Origin: Emiliania huxleyi CCMP1516 | Lineage: Eukaryota; Haptophyta; Isochrysidales; Noelaerhabdaceae | Length of the DNA stretch: 30,052 bases | Direction of reading: 5' to 3' | NCBI RefSeq assembly: GCF_000372725.1 | Contig: NW_005200690.1 | Coordinates: forward strand, 430,048 to 460,099 | Part shown: positions 18,242 to 27,709 of the stretch, in pieces | Position numbering within the stretch: position 1 is the stretch's first letter | Layout: each line of letters opens with the position of its first letter | Notes under the pieces: model-generated | Seen by the model: the letters and a program-made list of their open reading frames with translations, nothing else | The model's database searches: none | Told to the model about the DNA's origin: nothing | Position numbers and translations under genes: made by a program

Positions 18242-19417
18242 TTGATGCTCGCCGTGTGCTGCTGCTGCGCGCTGGCGGTGCCGTTGGTGGCTGCCGGCGC
18301 AGCAACGCCGCTGCGCACCGCGCCGCCTCGCGCGTGTGCCGCCGCCGCGCCGCTCTACAGCGACGCGGCGCGCGCCAACCTGCGGCACGCCATCGTGACA
18401 GAGCCGGCGGAGACGGCGGAGGGCGACATCGTGCCCGGCGTGGCGCGGCCGCGGTGGCAATTTCAGCTGAGCGGGCTGGTCTTCTCGATCATTCGCCGCA
18501 CGCCGCTGTACGGCAAAATCAAGGCGAGCGCGTTCGCCAAGATGCGCGTCTCGACCGAGTCGACCGGCGTGGACTGGGACGCGGAGGTGGCGGCGCTGCA
18601 GGATGTGTGCGTGGACGCGAGCCTGGCGGCGGTGAAGCAGGAGGCGGGCGAGTCGTTCGTGACGCCCGCCTACTACCGCCGCGCCTTCCACGCGTACGAC
18701 GACGGCAACCTCTGCTGGGAGCACGCGTGCCACCAGCCGCTCGTCTCGCGCGCGGTCGGCGCGCGCAACCTGCCGGGGCTGCCGGCCGAGGACGGCGACG
18801 CCAACTTCCGCGGCGCCTTCGAGCGCGAGCTGCTGGCGCTGCTGCCGGCAGACGCGCCCTGCCGCCAGCCCGGCGCCGCGATCGTCGACCTGGGCTGCGG
18901 CACCGGCATCTTGACGCGCCGGCTGCTCGACGCTTTTCCGGGCGCGGCCTCGTGCGTGGGCGTCGACCTGTCGCCGCACATGGTCGCCGTCGGGAGGGCG
19001 CTGCTGGACCGCGAGGAGGGTGCGAGCGACCCGCGGCTCAAGCTGGCTCTGGGCGACGCCGCGCGGCTCGGCGACGTGCCCGACGGCTCGGTCGATTTGG
19101 TGTCGCTCTGCTTGGTCTTGCACGAGCTTCCGGGCAGCGCGACCGACGACATCCTCAGCGAGGCCGCGAGGGCGCTCAAGCCGGGCGGCCACCTCGCGAT
19201 CTTCGAGATGGACCCCGCGTCGCCCGGCTTCTTGCGCGCGCGCTCCAACCCGTGGGTCTTCGCCGCGCTGCGCTCCACCGAGCCCTACCTCGACGACTAC
19301 TTTTGGGACGTGGCGCCCTTGCTGCGCGGCCGGCTGCAGGAGCGCGGCCTCGAGGTGCTGGGCAAGCGACTCATCGAGTCCAACAAGCATCAGGTGGTGG
19401 TCGCGCGCCGAGTGTGA
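18242..19417 (+). CDS. SAM-dependent class I methyltransferase with N-terminal targeting sequence
   Basis: This 391-aa single-exon frame has SAM motif I as IVDLGCGTG at 213-221, an acidic end of beta-2 (VGVDLSPHM, Asp241), the beta-4 region SVDLVSLCLVLHELP, and the post-motif ALKPGGHLAIFEMD. This is the Methyltransf_11/UbiE-like layout. The first 20 residues (MLAVCCCCALAVPLVAAGAA) form a plausible signal peptide followed by a Ser/Thr/Arg/Ala-rich stretch, the bipartite form expected for import into a complex plastid; secretion is the alternative. A 180-residue N-terminal region precedes the catalytic fold and matches nothing I recognise. The substrate is unknown. Confidence 0.82.
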   Translation: MMLAVCCCCALAVPLVAAGAATPLRTAPPRACAAAAPLYSDAARANLRHAIVTEPAETAEGDIVPGVARPRWQFQLSGLVFSIIRRTPLYGKIKASAFAKMRVSTESTGVDWDAEVAALQDVCVDASLAAVKQEAGESFVTPAYYRRAFHAYDDGNLCWEHACHQPLVSRAVGARNLPGLPAEDGDANFRGAFERELLALLPADAPCRQPGAAIVDLGCGTGILTRRLLDAFPGAASCVGVDLSPHMVAVGRALLDREEGASDPRLKLALGDAARLGDVPDGSVDLVSLCLVLHELPGSATDDILSEAARALKPGGHLAIFEMDPASPGFLRARSNPWVFAALRSTEPYLDDYFWDVAPLLRGRLQERGLEVLGKRLIESNKHQVVVARRV

Positions 19418-20085
19418 GAGGCCACGCGCGCGCCGCGCGCGTGCGACGTGCGTGGCGCGAGCCGGCCGGTCGCGCGCGCGCGCGCCTCGTGTGTGTGCAT
19501 GCAAAAGTTAAGATAGGATTCTTCGGATTCGGAGCCGACCCTCGGAGACCCGTGTTTACTTTATGGCCCCTTCCCTCATCCCTGCGAACGCGAACCCCCC
19601 AAGCGCCAAGGGGCAAAAAACCAAACGCAAGGCCTAGGCGCGCGGGCCGTGGTAGGGGCGTAGGGCTCTCGCGGGCTTGGCCTTGGGGGGCCCGCAAGCG
19701 GCAAGCGCAACCCGATGGCGATGCCTATCATCCGGCCCGCTGGGTGCGCTTGCCTTCTTAGGTTCCCGGCTCTGGGTGTGCGGTTAAATTACTAACTGCA
19801 CTCCAAGTGGAAGTGCTCCAATCTCGACCCTCCACCGTGCTCAAGTGCCCAGCGCTACAGGCTTTACGTACAGCAGATGGCTTGTTGACGCGAGCGCACA
19901 GCCCTAAGGGCTGCCGCCCCCGCGACATCAAGTGTCTATGTGTCTCTGCTAAGTGTCTGTCTAAGCTATACATGCGGCTGAGCAGCTGTCTCCATTCGCT
20001 GTGTTCCAGTTTGCCATTCATCGAATCTCCGTGTGCCAAATGGAAGTGCATGCTCTGGAAGATTGCGAGGAAGTGAGCATGCAAG
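19418..20085. other. Intergenic region, no gene recognised
   Basis: The open frames here lack recognisable motifs. The right part (from about 19800) includes AGTGGAAGTGCTCC and a related AATGGAAGTGCATG about 235 bases on, suggesting an older degenerate repeat before the tandem array. No RNA gene was recognised. Confidence 0.45.
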
Positions 20086-20765
20086 GCGCGTAGAGACTGG
20101 GCGCATAGCAGAAGCAGAAAGTTGAGCAGTGTGCTTTCGAGGAGGTTTAGAGCGGTGGAGGAGGGGGAGTGTCCGAGCTGGTCCCGCAGGGCGCGAAGAG
20201 ACTCGGGCGCACAGCAGAACGCAGTTGAGCAGTGTGCTTTCGAGGAGGCGTGGAGCGGTGGAGGAGGGGGAGTTTCCGAGCTGGTCCCGCCAGGCACGTA
20301 GAGACTCGGGCGCATAGCAGAAGGCAGTTGAGCAGTGTGCTTTCGAGGAGGTTTAGAGCGGTGGAGGAGGGGGAGTGTCCGAGCTGGTCCCGCAGGGCGC
20401 GAAGAGACTCGGGCGCACAGCAGAACGCAGTTGAGCAGTGTGCTTTCGAGGAGGCGTGGAGCGGTGGAGGAGGGGGAGTGTCCGAGCTGGTCCCGCCAGG
20501 CACGTAGAGACTCGGGCGCATAGCAGAAGGCAGTTGAGCAGTGTGCTTTCGAGGAGGTTTAGAGCGGTGGAGGAGGGGGAGTGTCCGAGCTGGTCCCGCA
20601 GGGCGCGAAGAGACTCGGGCGCACAGCAGAAGGCAGTTGAGCAGTGTGCTCGAGGAGGCGTGGAGTGGTGGAGGAGGGGGAGCGTGTCCGAGCTGGTCCC
20701 GCAGCGCGAAGAGACCCGGGCGCATCACAGTTGAACGTGTGCTGTAGCGAGGCGCGGAGCAGTGA
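20086..20765. repeat. 103-bp tandem array with alternating subtypes
   Basis: The landmark CAGTGTGCTTTCGAGGAGG recurs every 103 bases (about 20126, 20229, 20332, 20435, 20538) with a shortened copy near 20641 and a degenerate end. Units alternate: GTTTAGAGCGG with CAGGGCGCGAAG, then CGTGGAGCGG with CCAGGCACGTAG. This gives a 206-bp higher-order repeat. Since 103 is not a multiple of 3, reading frames rotate and the long frames across it are probably not coding. Confidence 0.92.
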
Positions 20766-21240
20766 GGCATAGAACGGTGGCGATGAGGTCCAAGGGAGGG
20801 AGGAGGGATTGGTCATGGGCGGGTTGTCCGTCTTGTCTCCATACCATCATCGCCTCGTGCGTCGTCCGTCCTTCACAGCTAGGTTCCCCGCAAGGAGCGC
20901 GATCGATATGACATGTACATGTGCAGTCCGCTCGGAGTTCACGGGTCTAACGAATAGACTGCTCTCTCAATCAAGGACGAGTACTTGTCGAAACACATCC
21001 TCGCAGGCGGATGAAAGAAAGAAAGAAAACAAAAACCCAGACACGGGATGGGAGGACGGCAGGCGGAGTGAGTCTGTTCATACACCTTCGGCTTCTGCCC
21101 GCCCATCGGCGAGGGAGGCGGCGGGCTCGGAGGCGGCGGCGAGGGCTGCGGCGGCGAGGGCTGCGGCGGCAAGGGCGGCGGCAGGGTCGAAGCTGTGAAC
21201 AGACCACCCAAACAACCACAAGCCCCGCGAAGCCGCTGAT
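20766..21240. other. 5' region of the adrenodoxin reductase gene
   Basis: No gene is seen. It includes the 21013-21060 motif and a GGCGGCGAGGGCTGC tandem repeat (about 21117-21185). It must contain the promoter and leader of the following gene. Confidence 0.45.
21013..21060 (+). promoter_or_regulatory. Shared upstream element (AAAG repeat + GGGATGGGAGGACGGC)
   Basis: GAAAGAAAGAAAGAAAACA is followed by ACCC and GGGATGGGAGGACGGC, ending 180 bases before the ATG at 21241. Almost the same arrangement lies at 27496-27547, ending 162 bases before another ATG. Function is unknown. Confidence 0.4.
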
Positions 21241-23005
21241 ATGCGCAAAGGCATGCGAGTCAGCGTGCGCCGCTTCTCCTCCTCTACTGCGAGGTGGAAC
21301 GTCGCCATTGTCGGGAGCGGGCCGGCCGGCTTCTACGCCGCCGACTTTCTGCTCAAGAAGAATGAGCACGTCCATGTCACGATGTTTGAGCGGCTGCCGG
21401 CGCCGTACGGGCTGGTGCGGTACGGCGTGGCGCCTGATCACCCAGAGGTGAAGAACGTGACCGACCGCTTCGAGGAGATCGCGTCGCATGAACGCTTCTC
21501 TTACTTTGGGAACGTCTCCGTCGGCGCGCCGCCGCCGCTCGCGCCGCCGCCGCCTTCAGAGGGTGGGGACGGGGGCTGGGCGCAGGAGCTGCGGCGCGGG
21601 ATCCTCGACTTTGGCTCGTCGCTCGGCGGCGTGGGCGCCGAGCTCGGCCCGCGCATCGAGATCGCGGCGCTGCGCTCAGCCTACGACGCCGTCCTCCTCT
21701 CGTACGGCGCCTCGGCCTCTCGCTCCCTTGGAGTCCCCGGCGAGGAGCTGCGCGGGGTGCACCCCGCGCGTGAGTTTGTGGCCTGGTACAACGGCCACCC
21801 GGAGTGGGAGGGGGAGGGCTTCGATCTGTCCAGAGTCGAGACGGTCGTCGTCGTCGGCAACGGGAACGTCGCCCTCGATTGCGCGCGCGTGCTCGCCAAG
21901 GACGTCGACGAGCTCGCGCCGACAGACATCTGCGAGCGGGCGGTGGAGGCGCTGCGCGCGTCCGCGGTGCGGCAGGTTGCGATCCTCGGCCGGCGGGGCG
22001 TGCTGCAGGCGGCCTTCACGATCAAGGAGCTGCGTGAGCTCACAAAGCTCGCCCGTGTCTCGACGTCGATCGAGGCGCCGCCCGACGCCTTCTCCGCCGC
22101 CGTGCTCGCCGCCGCTGCAGAGGACCGGCCGCGCAAGCGGCTGGTTGAGCTGATGAAGTCTCTGGTGCCAGAGGGCGGAAGCGGCGGCGGCGGCGGCGCA
22201 GAGAGGAGGAGTGTGCGGCTCCAGTTTCAGCGTTCGCCGGTGGAGTTTGTGGAGGGGGGGAGCGGGCGGCTGGGTGCGGTGCGCGTGGCGGCGACGGAGC
22301 TGCAAGGCGCACCGGGCGCGTCGCAGCGCGCTGCGGCCGTCGCAGGTTCCGAGGAGGAGGTGCCTTGCGAGCTGGCGCTGACATCGGTGGGGTACCGCTC
22401 CCTTCCGATCGAGGGCGTGCCGTTCGACGAGGCGAGATCTGACCGAGATCTAGCGAGATCTGACCGAGATCTAGCCGAGATCTGGCCGAGGTATGGCCGA
22501 GGTATGGCCGAGGTATGGCCGAGGTATGGCCGAGATGTGGCCGAGACGCAGCCCATCGAGGGCAACGAGGCGCGCGGCGTCATCCCAGAGCGAGGTTACC
22601 CGAGATTGCGCGAGATTGCGCGAGATTGCGCGAGCTGACCCGAGACTCGTGAAGGCGCGCGGCGTCGTCCCGAACGAGGGCGGCCGCGTCTCCGGCGAGG
22701 CTGGCCTGTACGTGGCGGGCTGGCTGAAGCGAGGTCCGTCGGGCGTCATCCTGACCAACGTCGGCGACGCGGCGGAGAGCGTGGCTGCGCTGCTGTCGGA
22801 CCACGCGGGCGGGCTGCTTCCCGAGAGCGGCGGCGGCGGGGACGACGAGGTGCGGGAGCTGCTCGCGCAGCACGGCGGGCCCGTGGTCGAGTACGAGGGA
22901 GTGCGCCGCCTGGTCGCCGAGGAGGCGAGGCGCGGCGCCGCCGACGGCAAGGTGGCGCACAAGCTGGTGGACCTCGAGGAGATGATCGAGGTTGCGCGCG
23001 GGTGA
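21241..23005 (+). CDS. FDXR: NADPH:adrenodoxin (ferredoxin) oxidoreductase, mitochondrial, two exons
   Basis: Exons 21241-22431 and 22655-23005 join in frame (GAC GAG|GCG CGC) to 513 aa. The enzyme passes electrons from NADPH via FAD to a mitochondrial ferredoxin for Fe-S cluster, heme or sterol chemistry. Seen: FAD motif VGSGPAG (24-30), YGLVRYGVAPDHP (56-68), NADP motif VVGNGNVALDCAR (204-216), GRRGVLQAAFTIKELREL (250-267), and in exon 2 the C-terminal FAD-site signature GWLKRGPSGVI. The N-terminus MRKGMRVSVRRFSSSTAR is a typical mitochondrial presequence. An insertion rich in Pro/Gly (about 96-135) is absent from well-known homologues. The intron stays open in frame for much of its length, so unspliced translation would yield a protein without the essential C-terminus. 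Removing it restores the family order VPFDE-ARGVVPNEGGRV. Confidence 0.93.
22432..22654 (+). mobile_element. Repeat-filled GC-AG intron, CCGAGATCT/GCCGAGGTAT family
   Basis: This 223-nt intron contains CCGAGATCTAG-like units, about five GGCCGAGGTAT units, then CGAGATTGCG units. At about 22571 it holds GCGCGCGGCGTCATCCCAGA, a copy of exon 2's start (GCGCGCGGCGTCGTCCCGAA) lying 84 nt upstream of it. It may therefore be two adjacent introners with a tiny exon between them. Confidence 0.65.
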
Positions 23006-23417
23006 GACCCGAGTCGGCCCCGACGCCCCGCGGCCGGGACAGCGGCGCGGCGAGGCACAGGCAGCTGTGCTTGCGGTCGTCTCTCGTCTCGAGGCATGTC
23101 TCCGTCGCCGCCGGGCTGCGCCGGCCTTTGCCTCGGCTCGGGGCCGGCCACGGCTTGATGCGGGTGCTCGTGCATGCGAGGGGCGGCGGCGGCTGGCTGG
23201 ATGGATGGATAACTTGTGATTGCGAGTGAGCAAAGGTTGTTTTATTGTGTTCCATGCTAGTGCGAGGGTCAAATTAGGCCTCGCACGCTCGAGCAGGGGG
23301 TGAAAAGCCGACCAACGCGGAGGAGCGAGAGAGGACGAGTTGTACTTGTAGGGGATGGATATAGGTCTCTGGTGGTGGTGCGTGGTGGAGTGGGGGGGGC
23401 GGGGAGACCGTGCCCTG

Positions 23418-23534
23418 CTGCACAATTGACCACCTGCATGTAGAGCTCGCGGCCTTAGAGCTTAGTATCCAGCATTCGATGACGACCTGATCGTACGGCC
23501 AGTAGGAAGGTGTCCTTCCCCAGCGCGTGCACGG
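23418..23534 (-). repeat. Inverted partial copy C of the 1672/8811 repeat module
   Basis: The reverse complement matches about 9412-9520 with small insertions, including GTACGATCAGGTCGTC and CACAATTG. It shares GTAGGAAGG with copy B rather than copy A's variant. The rest of 23006-23417 holds no recognised gene. Confidence 0.85.
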
Positions 23535-23614
23535 TGCACGCTTCTGTACACAGTAGAGCTGTTTAAGCTTTAACGTTTGGGAGGATGGGAGCTGAACAGT
23601 CGTCAGGAAAGTGG

Positions 23615-23775
23615 CCCCTCCGATATATCGCGTCTGAGCGCGGTATGTAGCGGTCCCGGTATGTATCGCGAACCCCGCTACATATCGTCCGGTGTTATGT
23701 ATCGGTCCAGGGCGCCCATTCGCGGTATGTATCGCGACCGCTACATATCACCTCCGGGGGCGCTATATAACGGCC
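23615..23775. repeat. Cluster of TATGTA(G/T)CG direct and inverted repeats
   Basis: GGTATGTAGCGG, GGTATGTATCGCGA, CCGCTACATATC, TTATGTATCGG, GGTATGTATCGCGACCGC and CTACATATC follow in close succession, with several pairs able to form hairpins. A TATATAA lies at the end (about 23764). It could be a transposon end or a regulatory array. Confidence 0.6.
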
Positions 23776-24898
23776 GAGACGTCTGCCCCTTTTTTGTGGG
23801 GTGTGGGACCCCTTTCAGGAAAACAGGGGGCGGGTGGGCCGTCCGGATCGGCGGCGGCGGCGGTGGCGGCGGTAGCGTGGTTTGTGGCTGTGGCCGAAGG
23901 CGTGTCGGGGGGTGGGAGGATCTGCATCGCATGAAGCGAAGCGGAGTCTGGTCGCTGGGAAGGTCGACGTCTCGCGTCGGTGGGTGCGTGGGTCGGGAGG
24001 TGTACTGCTGGGGTCGGGGAGGCGGCGCAGGGGTTGGCCGTGGCGGGGCTGCGGAGGGTCGGCGGCGCCTCACGTCGGGCGGCGGATCCAAAATGGGCCG
24101 TGCCGCGTTAGTTCCGTTTCTTTTTGAGACGCCCAAAAAGAAAACTGATCGGACAAAGCGCCGCGCAGCTCTTGGCCGCTTTGTGTATCTCGAGACCTCG
24201 AGAGAAGGCCGCTCCCCGAGGGCCCAAGTCAAGAATTGGCTTTTCCTCGCCCACCAGTTCATCCGCTGCACGGTCGCGGTCGCGGCCTCCTCCGCCTCGG
24301 CGGACGGCGTGGGTATCGCGAGGCTCACCGAGTCATCAGGCAGCAGCACCACCGGCAGCACGGCGGGGAGCCAGCGGGAGGGCCCAACTTGAGAATCGTG
24401 CTTTTTGACCGCGCGATAAAGGGTGGCTAAGGGCTAAGCCCGCAAGGCGCCCGCGTCGCCGACGCGGTACCATTGCTATCCCCAGGCCGCGCAGCGAAGC
24501 GAAAAAAGATAAAAAATAATAATTAGGGGCTACCTACCTATTGCAGGGCCCTTTTGGGCCAAACAAGACCAACCTACCTACCTACCTATCTGGGAGGGGC
24601 CAGCCAGTGGACTATCACAAAAGAAAGCGCGCCGCGAAGGAGCGGTTCGGGCTGTCGAAAGAGGACGCGACAGCTCGTTAATTTCGAGGCGACGGCTGCT
24701 GCCACCGGGGGCGGTGGAGCGTCTGCGAAGTGGGCGAAGGACGATTGGCGCGAGCTTGGCGCGGAAGCGCCCGCCGCAGGAAAGAATTTTGCAAGGCCCA
24801 CTTTCGAAAGTGGCCGCGCGGAAGTGCCCAGAAAGAAGAGAAACGCGCCACTCCCGCAAGAAAGGGTTGCATGTATAAATGAAAATACATGCGGATGA
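23776..24898. other. Region with no confident gene
   Basis: Open frames on both strands (about 23741-24392) are proline- or glycine-rich and mirror each other. A minus-strand stretch near 24361-24070 is less repetitive and could be an exon, but no motif is recognised. A CCTA-type repeat lies at 24530-24590. Confidence 0.4.
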
Positions 24899-24906
24899 AT
24901 TTTGGA

Positions 24907-25326
24907 CCTAGATGTTAAGTCTGTATTTTGTGTATTTGGACTTGGGCTGAAAACACAGTGTATTTTGTGTATTTGCTCCCACAAAGCCAGGATACACACT
25001 CGATGGGGACCACTAGATCCTACCAGCGCGCCGCAGGCGAAGGAAAATTTGCCGTATTTCGTGAGTTTTCATTGATTTTTCGCAGCTTTGACCAACCAAC
25101 GTTTGACCTTGGGAGTCGGTCACTTGAAGACAGGTAATTGAGCTTTTTGGTATTTCGGATTGGGACTTGACCATTTGTGCATGTGACTCCCTGGTCTGCC
25201 AACCACCGGCACCGCCACCACTGACTGTGTATTTGGCTGTGTATTTGCTGTGTATTTGCTCACAGGCCAAAAACACAGTGTATTTTGTGTATTTGCTACC
25301 CCCACCCTGTGTATTTAACATCTAGG
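24907..25326. mobile_element. 420-bp MITE with 8-bp target-site duplication
   Basis: The ends CCTAGATGTTAA (24907-24918) and TTAACATCTAGG (25315-25326) are exact inverted repeats. Flanks ATTTTGGA (24899-24906) and ATTTTGGT (25327-25334) match in 7 of 8 positions, fitting a hAT-type 8-bp duplication (inference). AACACAGTGTATTTTGTGTA recurs at both ends (about 24952 and 25271), and TGTGTATTT motifs are frequent. It is much more AT-rich than its surroundings and has no coding frame. Confidence 0.7.
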
Positions 25327-25357
25327 ATTTTGGTGGTAGAATTCTTTTGGCCTCGCG

Positions 25358-26791
25358 ATGTCCACCCCGCCGCGCCGCCGCTCGCGCCGCCTCGCCCCCG
25401 CCGCCGCCGCCGCCGCCCCCTCGCCAAGCACGCCGCCGCCCATCCGCCTCCTCGACCTCCCCACGGAGCTCCTCTTGCGCGCCCTCTCCCGCTGCGACCC
25501 CGCCGACATCGCTCGCGTCGCGGCCGTCTCGCTGCTCTTCCACGCCTCGCTTGCGCTGGAGGCCATCCGCTTGTGGGCGCAAGAGCGCGGCTTCGAGCTG
25601 CCGGCGCTGCCGGAGGGCGAGGGCTGCGCCGTGCGGTGGCTGTGCTACTCGGCGTTGCTGCGCGAGTCCAACCCGCCGGCGAGGGCGGTTGCAGGCCATT
25701 TGCACAGCGTCTTCATCGACGGCGAGGGGCGGCTCTCGTCGTGCGGCGGCGAGGGGGGCCCAGGGCTACTTGGCCACGGCGAGGGCGTGACGCGGCTCAA
25801 CACGCCGGCCCGCCTCCCGTCGACGCTGGGTGGCGAGCGCGCCGTGAGCGTGTCGGCTGGAGATGCGCACAGCCTCGCCCTCGCCGCCGACGGCGCCCTC
25901 TGGAGCTGGGGCCGCGGAGCCTACGGCCGGTTGGGCCACGGCGACGGGCAGTATCATCTGCTGCCGAAGAAGATCGAGGCCTTTGCTGGTCAGCGCGTCG
26001 TCGCTGTGTCGGTTGGAGGCGACCACAACCTCGCCATCACCGCCGACGGAGCCGTCTGGAGCTGGGGCTCTGGAGCCTTTGGCAAGCTGGGCCACGGCGA
26101 CACGCAGGACCAGCTGCTGCCGAAGAAGATCGAGGCCTTGGCTGGGCAGCGCGTCGTCGCTGTGTCGGTTGGAGCTCTTCACAGCCTCGCCATCACCGCC
26201 GACGGCGCCGTCTGGAGCTCGGGCTTTGGAGGCTTGGGCGGGCTGGGCCACGGCGACGCGCAGCACCAGCTGCTGCCAAAGAAGGTCGAGGCCTTGGCTG
26301 ACCAGCACGTCGTCGCGGTCTCGGCGGCTGGAGCATGGCACAGCCTCGCCCTTACCGCCGACGGCGCCGTCTGGAGCTGGGGCGCTGGAGCCTCTGGCAA
26401 GCTGGGCCACGGCGACGAGCAGACCCAGCTGCTGGCGCTGCCGAAGAAGGTCGAGGCCTTAGCTGGGCGGCGCGTCGTCGCCGTGTCTGCTGGAGCAACC
26501 TACAGCCTCGCCCTCACCGCCGACGGCGCCCTCTGGAGCTGGGGCCGTGGAGACTGCGGCAAGCTGGGCCACGGCGACGAGCAGATCCAGTGGCGGCCAA
26601 AGAAGATCGAGGCTTTTGCCGGCCAGCGCGTCGTCGCTGTGTCGGCAGGGGACGACCACAGCCTCGCCCTCGCCGCCGACGGCGCCTTCTTTACCTGGGG
26701 CAAGGGTGAACGCGGCTGCCTAGGCCACGGAGAGGACGTGTCGAACCAGCTGCTGCCCAAGAAGATCGAGGCGTGGGCGCCGGGGCAGTGA
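25358..26791 (+). CDS. F-box protein with seven RCC1 repeats
   Basis: This 477-aa frame is uninterrupted. After a basic/Ala/Pro N-terminus comes an F-box at about 29-72 (IRLLDLPTELLLRALSRCDP...VAAVSLLFHA). From about 112 there are seven RCC1-type blades with the pattern AGxxHSLAL-ADGA-WSWG-G--G-LGHG, about 50 residues apart, enough for a complete seven-bladed propeller. F-box proteins link substrates to SCF ubiquitin ligases through Skp1, so the propeller is probably the substrate-recruiting part; guanine-exchange activity is not implied. The repeats are very similar at DNA level too, suggesting recent duplication or gene conversion. The ATG lies 31 bases after the MITE, so that element may supply part of the promoter or leader. 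Confidence 0.88.
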   Translation: MSTPPRRRSRRLAPAAAAAAPSPSTPPPIRLLDLPTELLLRALSRCDPADIARVAAVSLLFHASLALEAIRLWAQERGFELPALPEGEGCAVRWLCYSALLRESNPPARAVAGHLHSVFIDGEGRLSSCGGEGGPGLLGHGEGVTRLNTPARLPSTLGGERAVSVSAGDAHSLALAADGALWSWGRGAYGRLGHGDGQYHLLPKKIEAFAGQRVVAVSVGGDHNLAITADGAVWSWGSGAFGKLGHGDTQDQLLPKKIEALAGQRVVAVSVGALHSLAITADGAVWSSGFGGLGGLGHGDAQHQLLPKKVEALADQHVVAVSAAGAWHSLALTADGAVWSWGAGASGKLGHGDEQTQLLALPKKVEALAGRRVVAVSAGATYSLALTADGALWSWGRGDCGKLGHGDEQIQWRPKKIEAFAGQRVVAVSAGDDHSLALAADGAFFTWGKGERGCLGHGEDVSNQLLPKKIEAWAPGQ

Positions 26792-27006
26792 TGAAAAGGG
26801 CGAAAGGGTGCAAGGCTCTGTGTCGCCGCGTCGCCCGTGCCTATTCGTCACCTGCGAACGTATCCGAGAGGAGAGAGGCGAATCCGGGACGGTAGAGGTT
26901 TGTGCATCCTCCACTGTTTCCTGCGGGCATGCCTGCGGGTTGCTGCACCTCTGGGCTTTTCTTGGTGCCCTGAAGACGCGGCGACGAGGATCGAGGTCAC
27001 GAGCAG

Positions 27007-27165
27007 GCGAGGAAGACTACTATAGCGCTACCATTGTTGCATACAATAGCCGCTGTGCCCCCCCCCCCCCCGCAAGGGACCGCTTCCTCCTCCACTTTGA
27101 TTGCGGCCTGCGCAAGCGCGTGCAGCTGCCAGACCGCGAAACAGTGCGTATCATGACTAGGCGCG
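27007..27165 (+). pseudogene. Tudor-like domain fragment
   Basis: The translation includes EEDYYSATIVAYN, then after a Pro run LLHFDCGLRKRVQLPDRETV. This recalls Tudor/chromo-barrel strands of the form W-Y-A-V...V-F-DG...V-L. The surrounding frame (26808-27416) has no other recognisable part, so this could be an isolated exon or relic. The match is by pattern only. Confidence 0.35.
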
Positions 27166-27495
27166 TCTCCAAGCTGAGAGCTGTAGGTGCCAGAAGTCAC
27201 CCGGCGGTGTGGCTGGCTGCTGCGAGGGCACTGACGGCTGTGAGGAGCTGCCGCGCCCATGGGAGGCGGAGCCGAAGTAACCACACGCTGGTGGGTGCTG
27301 TTTTTTGCGTAATAGCTAGGACGGACTCGCAGTGTGTCACACGTAGTAGCATAGTCATGCTTCGGCAGCGTGCACCTCGATCCTGTACCGTGTTTGTTAT
27401 GACCCCCCCCCGATGAACACACCAGTGAGGGAGGGCGAGACGATCGAGGGGTCCCGTACCATGCGGACGGAATCGACCCTATCCAGTGCTCAAGT

Positions 27496-27547
27496 AAAGA
27501 AAGAAAGAAAGAAAACAGACAACCCAAGGGAGGGATGGGAGGACGGC
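27496..27547 (+). promoter_or_regulatory. Shared upstream element, second copy
   Basis: AAAGAAAGAAAGAAAGAAAA, CAGACAACCC and GGGATGGGAGGACGGC repeat the arrangement at 21013-21060, ending 162 bases before the ATG at 27710. Confidence 0.4.
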
Positions 27548-27709
27548 ACGCCGCCACCACACAGGGATTTTAAGGAGAGGTGTGTGGTGCGCTATCCGTC
27601 TAAGTGCTAAGTGCTCAAGTGCTCAAGTACTAGTACCCAAGGCCTTTTTCTGTCTTTTGCACTCGTTCCGGAGAGGCGCGACCTTTCGCGCCGCCACCAA
27701 ATCGCAGCA

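Larger units (their letters stand above)
26792..27709. other. Intergenic region with gene fragment and C-run
   Basis: It contains the Tudor-like fragment near 27010-27165, a C-run (27058-27071), another (27404-27411), and the AAAG element at 27496. No complete gene is evident. Confidence 0.45.

Noticed and set aside
17512..19761. 749-residue plus-strand frame
   Set aside because: It is antisense to the sulfotransferase and out of frame with the methyltransferase, both of which have clear motifs. It is low complexity (Ala/Arg/Gly).
20086..20765. CRISPR array
   Set aside because: The repeats are contiguous 103-bp units without unique spacers, in a eukaryotic context.
20147..20770. 207-residue minus-strand frame with repeated Cys/Ser/Pro motifs
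   Set aside because: It only reads through the 103-bp tandem array. The period shifts the frame each unit, so similar frames occur in all phases on both strands.
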